DNA of 6,125 bases, taken from an uncultured Clostridium sp. (GTDB lineage: Bacteria > Bacillota > Clostridia > TANB77 > CAG-508). Shown here piece by piece: positions 1-5,068 of the stretch. Under the pieces are notes generated by a model. That model did not search any database. It had not been told where the DNA came from and saw only the letters and a program-made list of their open reading frames with translations. Position 1 is the stretch's first letter. Each line of letters starts with the position of its first letter. The stretch lies in NCBI GenBank assembly GCA_945937855.1, contig CAMEUC010000092.1:1-6125 (forward strand), written 5' to 3'. A program made the translations under genes and the position numbers.

Positions 1-1
1 A

Positions 2-104
2 GAGGTGCCTAAAAAAGAAAAATCAAACCCCGACGAGATTTGGCGGTCGTCTTTTAATGTTCTTAACAAATACGGAACTCACACAAATTACAATTTATTT
101 TTAA
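2..104 (+). CDS. Possible 3' end of an unidentified upstream gene (partial, frame unresolved)
   Basis: The left edge may hold the C-terminus of a gene cut by the window. Two readings reach the same TAA at 102-104. One frame is open from position 3 without interruption and ends in ...GRLLMFLTNTELTQITIYF. The other is open from position 2, begins EVPKKEKSNPDEIW, reaches an in-frame CGG at 44-46, and joins the same ending only if C44 is skipped. If C44 is not skipped, that frame runs on to a TAA at 173-175 across the spoIIR ribosome binding site, in Phe/Tyr/Asn-rich sequence that does not look like protein. I do not recognise the family. A weak hairpin at 32-51 followed by TTTT offers a third, non-coding reading. 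Confidence 0.3.
   Translation, partial: RCLKKKNQTPTRFGGRLLMFLTNTELTQITIYF
32..55 (+). terminator. Weak terminator-like hairpin
   Basis: GACGA (32-36) pairs with TCGTC (47-51) around a 10-nt loop and is followed by TTTT (52-55). The stem is only 5 bp, so it may be chance or lie inside the coding end of the upstream gene. Confidence 0.2.
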
Positions 105-161
105 AAATTTTTAAGTATATTTTTTACATTTTTGCTAATAATTATTTTAAGTGGAGGTTTT

Positions 162-797
162 ATGAAAGTTTTTAAAAGATTTACAATTTTGTTTTTTTTA
201 TTATTTATTTATGTATTAATTTGCGCTACATCTTATACTAATGCAGTATGTCAAAATATTTCCGATTCTGTTTTTAGATTACATGTTATTGCAAACAGTA
301 ACTCTACCGAGGACCAAAATTTAAAATACCTTGTTAGAGATAATATTTTAGAATATATGAACTCAATTACTAGTGATGTAGAAGATAAAAACGAAATAAT
401 AGAAATTGTATCGAATAATTTAAATAATTTTAAACAAATTGCTCAGGATACAGTTTATGAAAATGGATTTGATTATGAAGTGACCGTAGAAATAGGAAAT
501 TTTGATTTTCCTGTAAAAACTTACGGAGATATTAGTTTTCCCCCTGGTGCTTATGATGCTTTAAGAATAAAAATAGGAACTGCTAGTGGTGAAAACTGGT
601 GGTGTGTAATGTTCCCTCCGTTATGTTTTATAGATGTTTCATCTGGAATAGTTCCTGATGAATCTAAAGAAGTTTTAGAATCTGAATTAAGTCAAGAAGA
701 ATATAAATTAATATCTGATAGTTCAGACGAAACTAAAATTAAATTTAAGGTGGTAGAACTATTGCAAAATTTTAATTTTAGTGGTATATTTATGTAA
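162..797 (+). CDS. spoIIR: Stage II sporulation protein R (SpoIIR)
   Basis: SpoIIR is made in the forespore, exported, and signals across the intermembrane space to SpoIIGA, which then processes pro-sigma-E in the mother cell. The 211-residue product matches the family's usual length of about 220. Residues 5-22 form a basic-then-hydrophobic export segment (FKRFTILFFLLFIYVLICA). It is followed by the family block FRLHVIANSNSTEDQNLK and VRDNIL. The later block has GNFDFPVKTYG, FPPGAYDALRIKIG and the diagnostic ENWWCVMFPPLCFID. I chose ATG 162 because GGAGG (153-157) lies just upstream; an in-frame ATG at 132 has no such site. Family members are sigma-F dependent; a GTATA (115-119) is present upstream, but no convincing -10 follows. 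The gene is intact and contains no in-frame CGG; its Arg codons are AGA. Confidence 0.93.
   Translation: MKVFKRFTILFFLLFIYVLICATSYTNAVCQNISDSVFRLHVIANSNSTEDQNLKYLVRDNILEYMNSITSDVEDKNEIIEIVSNNLNNFKQIAQDTVYENGFDYEVTVEIGNFDFPVKTYGDISFPPGAYDALRIKIGTASGENWWCVMFPPLCFIDVSSGIVPDESKEVLESELSQEEYKLISDSSDETKIKFKVVELLQNFNFSGIFM
762..790 (+). promoter_or_regulatory. Candidate sigma-A promoter for murA-walJ
   Basis: TTGCAA (762-767) and TATATT (785-790) are separated by 17 nt, matching the sigma-A consensus at 4 of 6 and 5 of 6 positions. It lies inside the end of spoIIR and would start transcription near 797, just before the 801-829 hairpin. That would give murA a short leader beginning with a stem-loop. 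It is a prediction only. Confidence 0.35.
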
Positions 798-800
798 AAT

Positions 801-829
801 ATAGAGTGGTTTATTTACACTCTATTTTT
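801..829 (+). terminator. Terminator hairpin after spoIIR
   Basis: ATAGAGTG (801-808) pairs with CACTCTAT (818-825) as a perfect 8-bp stem with a 9-nt loop, running into T825-829. It starts 3 nt after the spoIIR stop. It would separate the sporulation gene from murA, unless the promoter at 762-790 places it in the murA leader. Confidence 0.65.
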
Positions 830-853
830 ATTACGTAATAAATGGAGGCAATA

Positions 854-2126
854 ATGGAAAAACTAGTTATAACAGGTGGTACCCCACTTAAAGGAGAAAT
901 ATCAATAATTGGAGCAAAAAATTCTGCAGTAGCACTTTTACCAGCTACTTTACTTGTCAGAGGAATTTGTACTATTAATAATTTGCCAAATATTTCTGAC
1001 ATACAAATTACTTGTAATATATTAGAAAAATTAGGTTCAAAAATAACATGGAATAATACACATAGTATAACTATAGATAATACACATATCTCTAACACAG
1101 TTGCTCCTTTAGATTTAACTAGTAAATTCAGAGCTTCTTATTATTTATTAGGGGCAATGCTTGGAAGATGTGGAAATATAGAAGTTGGTCTGCCTGGTGG
1201 TTGTAATTTAGGTCCTCGCCCGATTGATCAACACATTAAAGGTTTTGAAAGTTTAGGAGCAACTGTAGATTTATTGCAAGGTAAAGTTATTGCAAAAGCT
1301 AAAAAGCTAACAGGAACTACTATTTATTTAGACATTGTTTCTGTAGGTGCAACTATTAATATTATGCTTGCAAGTGTTCTTGCAAATGGAACCACAATTA
1401 TAGAAAATGCAGCTAAAGAGCCACATATAGTTGATGTTGCAAACTTTTTAAATTCTGCTGGTGCCAATATTATCGGAGCTGGAACTGATAGTATAAAAAT
1501 AAATGGTGTAAAGAAACTAAAAAATAATATTACATACTCAGTTGTACCGGACCAAATAGAAGCTGGAACTTTTATGTTAGCTGCTATCGCAACCAAAGGT
1601 GATATAACCTTAAAAAATTGCATACCAGAACATTTAGATTGTTTAACCTCTAAAATATTAGAAATTGGCGGGAATGTCGAATATAATGAAGATATTGTTC
1701 ATGTATGGTATGATAAACAAACTACAAAAGCTAATATTACAACTTTGCCATACCCAGGGTTCCCTACCGATTTACAAGCACAAATGGGAGTTGTTTTAGC
1801 CCTTTCTGAAGGAACAAGTATTATAAATGAAAGTATTTGGGACTCGCGTTTTCAATATACTGCTGAGTTAAATAAAATGGGGGCTCAAATAACTGTTCAG
1901 GGTAAATCTGCAATATTTGAAGGTGTAGAATGTCTTTATGGCGCAAATGTTTTTGCTTCTGATTTAAGAGCTGGTGCAGCTTTAATTATTGCAGGTATAG
2001 TTGCCTCTCGGAACTACAGAGATTTATAATGTTCATTATATTGATAGAGGTTATGAAAATATAGAGGACAAGTTTAATAGTCTTGGTGCTAAAATAATAA
2101 GAATAAAGGATGATTACAAATGCTAA
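854..2126 (+). CDS. murA: UDP-N-acetylglucosamine 1-carboxyvinyltransferase (MurA), with +1 frame break at CGG
   Basis: MurA transfers enolpyruvate from PEP to UDP-GlcNAc in the cytoplasm, the first committed step of peptidoglycan synthesis. Visible landmarks are the substrate-binding Lys22-Asn23 (GAKNSA), catalytic Cys117 in LPGGCNLGPRPID, the PGFPTDLQAQ block and the DLRAGAAL block. ATG 854 is chosen because GGAGG (844-848) sits 5 nt upstream; the ATG at 842 overlaps that site. The zero frame reads CGG at 2009-2011 (codon 386) and stops at 2027-2029. Skipping C2009 gives ...IVASGTTEIYNVHYIDRGYENIE..., the normal MurA C-terminus, ending at TAA 2124-2126. The restored length is 423 residues, as usual for the family. 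The end overlaps the walJ start, suggesting translational coupling. Other Arg codons are AGA with one CGC and one CGT. Function of the restored protein is near certain; how the break is read is inference. Confidence 0.93.
2009..2012 (+). other. CGGA frame-break site 1 (murA, Ser-Gly-Thr)
   Basis: Zero frame: gcc tct CGG aac tac. Family frame: gcc tct [C] GGA act aca gag, giving A-S-G-T-T-E. The single extra C precedes a glycine codon. It is not in a homopolymer. The preceding codon TCT would pair poorly if its tRNA moved +1 onto CTC. Confidence 0.85.
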
Positions 2127-2915
2127 AATGTTGTAGTTTATACAGTGGAAGTTCTGGAAATAGTTTTTTTGTACAAAGTGAAAATACCAAATTATTAATA
2201 GATGTTGGAGTAAGTTGCAAGAAAATAGAAAAAGCTCTTTTGGAACAATTTAATTTAAACTTAAATGATATAGATGCTATTTTTGTTACTCATGAGCATA
2301 TAGACCATACAAAAAGTTTAAATTTAATATCTTCAAAATATAATTTACCTGTCTATGCAACAAGAGGCACTTGGCTTGCTCTTAATGAAAAAGGAAATAA
2401 AGTTTCTAAGGAAAATCAGAAAATAATTGTAACAAATAAAAGTTTTCAATTGGGAGATTTAAGAATTTTTCCTTTTCCTACTCCACATGATGCTGCAGAG
2501 CCTTGTGGGTTTAATATTTATAACAATAGTTCCAAAATAAGTATTGCAACAGATATAGGTCATATTGATGATAATCTTTTTAATAATTTCAAAGATAGCT
2601 CTTTTATTATGCTAGAGTCAAATTATGAACCTAATATTTTAAAAATTTCTTCTTATCCATATAAACTTAAACAAAGAATTGCTAGCAAAAATCGGTCATT
2701 TATCTAATGGAGAAGCTGGAGAAACTATTTCAAAATTAATTACATACGGTCTTAAAGATGTTTTATTAATACACTTAAGTAAAGAAAATAATGTTCCTGA
2801 AATAGCTTATGAAAGTGTTATGGAAAAATTAAAGGTTCAAGATATCTCTCTAGAAAATATTAATTTAAATGTTGCTCCTAGAGATAATCCTAGTAAAATA
2901 TTTAATATATTATAA
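2120..2915 (+). CDS. walJ: WalJ/YycJ-type metallo-beta-lactamase-fold hydrolase, with +1 frame break at CGG
   Basis: This cytoplasmic metallo-beta-lactamase-fold protein belongs to the WalJ (YycJ) family, linked in Firmicutes to cell-wall regulation and DNA-replication coordination; its substrate is not settled. Motifs seen are the N-terminal SLYSGSSGNS, metal-binding HEHIDH (58-63), TPHDA, ATDIGH, LESNYE and YPYKLKQRI, then GHLSN and HLSKENN. The zero frame stops at TAA 2705-2707, after CGG 2693-2695 (codon 192). The family sequence resumes one base over and ends at 2915, giving 264 residues, the usual length. Skipping C2693 gives S-K-N-G-H-L-S-N; dropping one A from the A5 run (2687-2691) gives S-K-I-G-H-L-S-N. 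Both fit, but the first matches the other three sites. AAAGGA (2105-2110) precedes ATG 2120, which lies inside the murA end. Confidence 0.92.
2693..2696 (+). other. CGGT frame-break site 2 (walJ, Asn-Gly-His)
   Basis: Zero frame: agc aaa aat CGG tca ttt atc taa. Family frame: aat [C] GGT cat tta tct aat, giving N-G-H-L-S-N with the conserved Gly-His. An adjacent A5 run makes a homopolymer error a rival explanation here, unlike at the other sites. Confidence 0.75.
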
Positions 2916-2922
2916 AATTTAG

Positions 2923-2957
2923 AAAAAGAGAATGATGCCCCACTCATTCTCTTTTTT
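2923..2957 (+). terminator. Strong intrinsic terminator after walJ
   Basis: A 13-bp perfect stem (2923-2935 with 2944-2956; core AGAGAATGA / TCATTCTCT) encloses an 8-nt loop, TGCCCCAC, and ends in six Ts. The A-rich left arm makes it potentially bidirectional. It closes the murA-walJ unit. Confidence 0.9.
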
Positions 2958-3012
2958 GAAACAAAAATTCTAAGAATTAAAAGTTATTAGAATTAAATTT
3001 ATATATTGGGGG

Positions 3013-3092
3013 CTGTAGGGGCAAGAAAATAAATTTTTTGCAATAAGTAGGGCGCTTATTTTACAAAAATTTCTTGGAAGTTACCCCTACAA
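3013..3092. repeat. Foldback / MITE-like element A
   Basis: TGTAGGGGCAAGAAA (3014-3028) is matched in inverse by TTTCTTG (3070-3076) plus CCCCTACA (3084-3091), interrupted by GAAGTTA. Inside, AAATTTTTTGCAATAAG and CTTATTTTACAAAAATTT continue the imperfect palindrome to a loop around TAGGGCG. The whole 80 nt can fold as one hairpin. Such sizes and termini are typical of non-autonomous insertion elements, but no target duplication is evident. Confidence 0.6.
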
Positions 3093-3131
3093 GATAAAAA
3101 ACATGTGTTATTTTTGTTATTTAATATGATG

Positions 3132-3276
3132 AATTGTACTTTGCAAAAGCGTTGGCTTTTGCAAACTGAAGTGTGAATTGAGAAGTGCGAGGTGTGATTT
3201 TCGGGTGATTTCTTCGAAGATTTGCCCTTACCAATCACACTTCTCACCTCCTACCTCTCACCTCCAAAGTACAATT
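3132..3276. repeat. Foldback / MITE-like element B with 12-bp terminal inverted repeats
   Basis: AATTGTACTTTG (3132-3143) and CAAAGTACAATT (3265-3276) are perfect inverted repeats bounding 145 nt. Just inside the left end is an 11-bp hairpin (3140-3150 with 3155-3165, GTTG loop). The interior has a G-rich left arm (GAGAAGTGCGAGGTGTGATT) and a C-rich right arm with the direct repeat TCTCACCTCC at 3242-3251 and 3256-3265. GTGTGATT (3192-3199) pairs with AATCACAC (3233-3240), and TCTTCGAAGA (3211-3220) is a palindrome near the centre. It is probably a small mobile or dispersed repeat; no transposase is present. Confidence 0.65.
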
Positions 3277-3458
3277 TTTACTATATAAATCTTTTTATTA
3301 AATTAACTTTTTAATATCTTTTTTACTTAATTTTTTTACAAGAATTGTCTGACAGTAAAAAACATATGAAAAAAATAACAAGAAATAAATTTTTTATTTA
3401 TCTCTAAAAGAATTTTTTTGAATAAAAATTTTTGATGTACATATAATACTACTTTTCC

Positions 3459-3494
3459 CAGATTTTGTCAATTATTTTTTTACGACAAAATCTG
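3459..3494 (-). repeat. Perfect 11-bp inverted repeat spanning the spmB stop codon
   Basis: CAGATTTTGTC (3459-3469) and GACAAAATCTG (3484-3494) pair perfectly around a 14-nt loop holding the spmB stop (3480-3482). On the spmB transcript it would form a hairpin from the last four codons and the 3' region. No U-run follows on that strand, so it is not a classical terminator; mRNA 3'-end protection is one possibility. Confidence 0.6.
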
Positions 3495-4008
3495 CCAAAT
3501 TACTACAGAAGCTAACATTCCAACAACATCTCCAATCAAAGCTGCCCAAAGAACAAACCTTGTTTTCTTTATTTTCACAACACTTGTATATACAGCAATA
3601 GTATAAAGTGTGGTTTCAGTAGACCCCATTATTGTCGCAACAATTAAACCAATTTTACTATCCACACCATATGTTTTCATTATATCTGTTCCTACTGCAA
3701 TTGATGCACTTCCGTGAAATTGGTCTAAGTATTGCAAGTGGCATAATTTCTTTAGGGAATCCTAAAAAATTTGTAATTGGAGAAATTAAATTAATCGCAA
3801 AATCTAAAATTCCTGAACTTCTAAGAGCTCCTATGGCAACAAATAAACCTATTAATGTTGGGAAAATATTAATAGCTATTTCAATTCCTTCTTTGGCTCC
3901 TTCTAAAAAAATATCAAAAACAGGTTTTTTTTCTTTTATTCCATATATTAAAATTATTAAAAAAATTAATGGAATAGCTAAATTAGAAAAATAATTTATT
4001 ATCTTCAT
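3480..4008 (-). CDS. spmB: Spore maturation protein B (SpmB), with +1 frame break at CGG
   Basis: SpmB is a nucleoside-recognition (Gate) domain membrane protein that acts with SpmA in dehydration of the spore core. The restored product has 175 residues, as expected for the family. Hydrophobic membrane segments occur at residues 8-23, about 46-64 and in the last third. Recognisable blocks are EGAKEGIEIAINIFPTLIGL, LGFPKEIMPLAILRPIS, and GSTETTLYTIAVY. The zero frame reads CGG at 3714-3712 (codon 99) and stops at 3658. Skipping the C gives RPISGSASIAVGTDIMKTYG, the normal continuation, ending at 3480. ATG 4008 is chosen because it begins the family N-terminus and lies 5 nt after the spmA stop; the preceding AAGTGG is a weak binding site, so coupling with spmA is likely. 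Confidence 0.92.
3711..3714 (-). other. CGGA frame-break site 3 (spmB, Ser-Gly-Ser)
   Basis: Minus strand zero frame: cca att tca CGG aag tgc. Family frame: tca [C] GGA agt gca tca, giving P-I-S-G-S-A-S. The glycine is in the conserved RPIS-G motif. No homopolymer is nearby, and TCA cannot re-pair well on CAC. Confidence 0.85.
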
Positions 4009-4013
4009 TAAAA

Positions 4014-4589
4014 TTACCACTTTTTCATAAATATTTTTGTAGCTGTAACTGCAGCTATTGCTGCACATATAGTTGCAATCCAGATTGGAACTAACATTTT
4101 TGTAGGTTCTATAGATCCTAATGAATTTCTTATTGCAATAACTGTTGTTGGTATTATTTGTATTGATGCTGTATTTAAAACAATTAGCATTGCCATAGAA
4201 TTTGATAGTTCTTTTTTATTTTTATTATTTTTTTGTAAACTTCTCATTGCCTTTAATCCCAACGGAGTTGCGGCATTTCCTAGCCCTAATAAATTAGCAA
4301 TTATATTCATAGAAATTTCTTTATGGACTTCATCATTTTCACTAATCTCAGGAAATAATTTTTTTAATAATGGTTTAAATAATTTTATTAATTTATCTAT
4401 TATAGTAGTTTTCATCGCAATTTTTATAATCCCACACCATAAACACATAGTTCCAAGTAAAGTCAAACATAAATTCACTGCACTTGCTGTGGATTCAAAA
4501 ATTGAGTTGTTAGTTTCTGGTAATCTTCCTGAAAAAATCGCATAAATAAATGAAATAATTAAAAATAACGGCCAAATTTTATTTAACAT
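4014..4589 (-). CDS. spmA: Spore maturation protein A (SpmA)
   Basis: SpmA is the partner of SpmB in spore core dehydration and heat resistance; both carry the nucleoside-recognition domain found in some transporters. The 191-residue product is full length for the family (about 196). It starts with a membrane segment (residues 5-19), then GTMCLWCGIIKIA, then the family signature ANLLGLGNAATPLGLKAM and NTASIQIIPTTVIAIR, with a final membrane segment near residues 168-185. AGAGG (4598-4594 on the minus strand) lies 4 nt before ATG 4589. The gene leads a two-gene unit with spmB. It has no in-frame CGG and no frame break. No clear sporulation promoter could be assigned in the AT-rich 4600-4700 region. 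Confidence 0.94.
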   Translation of the reverse strand: MLNKIWPLFLIISFIYAIFSGRLPETNNSIFESTASAVNLCLTLLGTMCLWCGIIKIAMKTTIIDKLIKLFKPLLKKLFPEISENDEVHKEISMNIIANLLGLGNAATPLGLKAMRSLQKNNKNKKELSNSMAMLIVLNTASIQIIPTTVIAIRNSLGSIEPTKMLVPIWIATICAAIAAVTATKIFMKKW

Positions 4590-4712
4590 ACTTCCTCTAA
4601 TTAACTTTTAAATAAATATTATTTAGTAAATATTCTTAAGTATACTCTATTAAGTATTTATGCTACCTTATTAAAAATCATTACCAAAAAAAGGAAATTT
4701 TTTTTATTTTTA

Positions 4713-4741
4713 TTGACCCTTAATATTTTTTATGGTATTAT
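4713..4741 (+). promoter_or_regulatory. Sigma-A promoter for the abrB-family gene
   Basis: TTGACC (4713-4718) and TATTAT (4736-4741) are spaced by exactly 17 nt, each one mismatch from consensus. The predicted start is near 4748, leaving a leader of about 45 nt before ATG 4794. Confidence 0.75.
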
Positions 4742-4793
4742 ATTTTTACATCAAATGTGTGTCGAAATTTGTAACTTTTTAGGAGGTAATATA

Positions 4794-5039
4794 ATGAAAG
4801 CAACTGGAATAATTAGAAGAGTAGATGAACTAGGCAGGGTTGTTATACCTATTGAATTAAGAAATAAATTTGGAATAACTGAAAAAGATCCAATGGAAAT
4901 ATATGTTGATGGTACGTCAATTATACTAAAAAAATATGAACCAAACTGTATTTTTTGTAATAGTTCAAAAAAATTAATTGATTTTCAAGGGAAGCAAGTC
5001 TGTGAAAAATGTGCAAAGGCTTTAGCAAATAAAAAATAA
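4794..5039 (+). CDS. abrB: AbrB/Abh-family transition-state regulator with Cys4 tail
   Basis: AbrB-type proteins are small DNA-binding regulators that repress stationary-phase and sporulation genes during growth. The 81-residue product has the swapped-hairpin DNA-binding domain at residues 1-50 (MKATGIIRRVDELGRVVIPI, then ELRNKFGI). The tail carries two CxxC pairs (CIFC and CEKC) about 17 residues apart, a likely zinc-ribbon seen in many clostridial homologues. ATG 4794 is chosen over an upstream in-frame ATG at 4713 because AGGAGGT (4781-4787) precedes it with good spacing, and the promoter lies between the two. It is convergent with rsmI and has no in-frame CGG. Which AbrB paralogue it equals is not decidable here. 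Confidence 0.92.
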   Translation: MKATGIIRRVDELGRVVIPIELRNKFGITEKDPMEIYVDGTSIILKKYEPNCIFCNSSKKLIDFQGKQVCEKCAKALANKK

Positions 5040-5040
5040 A

Positions 5041-5068
5041 AATAGCCCCAATTTTGGGGTTATTTTTT
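5041..5068. terminator. Shared bidirectional terminator of abrB and rsmI
   Basis: AATAGCCCCA (5041-5050) pairs with TTGGGGTTATT on the other side (one G-U pair), with T5063-5068 following on the plus strand. On the minus strand the same stem runs into a U-rich tract. The rsmI stop (5060-5062) lies inside the right arm. Confidence 0.85.

Larger units (their letters stand above)
2958..3479. other. Gene-free stretch with two foldback elements
   Basis: No protein-coding sequence is convincing here on either strand. It contains foldbacks at 3013-3092 and 3132-3276. From about 3277 to 3458 it is very AT-rich with no motif I can name. The open frame on the minus strand between 3056 and 3247 is a by-product of these repeats. 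Confidence 0.7.

Noticed and set aside
115..142. Sigma-F promoter for spoIIR
   Set aside because: GTATA is present, but the -10 region near 133-142 lacks key consensus bases and the spacing is short.
811..1623. Minus-strand open frames opposite murA (811-1098 and 1324-1623)
   Set aside because: They are antisense to a well-conserved gene and have no family resemblance.
2679..2915. Separate small gene starting at TTG 2679
   Set aside because: Its sequence is the C-terminal third of WalJ (GHLSN, HLSKENN) and it has no ribosome binding site of its own.
3056..3247. 63-codon open frame on the minus strand
   Set aside because: It lies across the two foldback elements, has no ribosome binding site and Ser/Cys/His-rich composition unlike a protein family.
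3632..3994. Plus-strand open frame opposite spmB, and a similar one at 5542-5724 opposite rsmI
   Set aside because: Both are shadows of real genes on the other strand.
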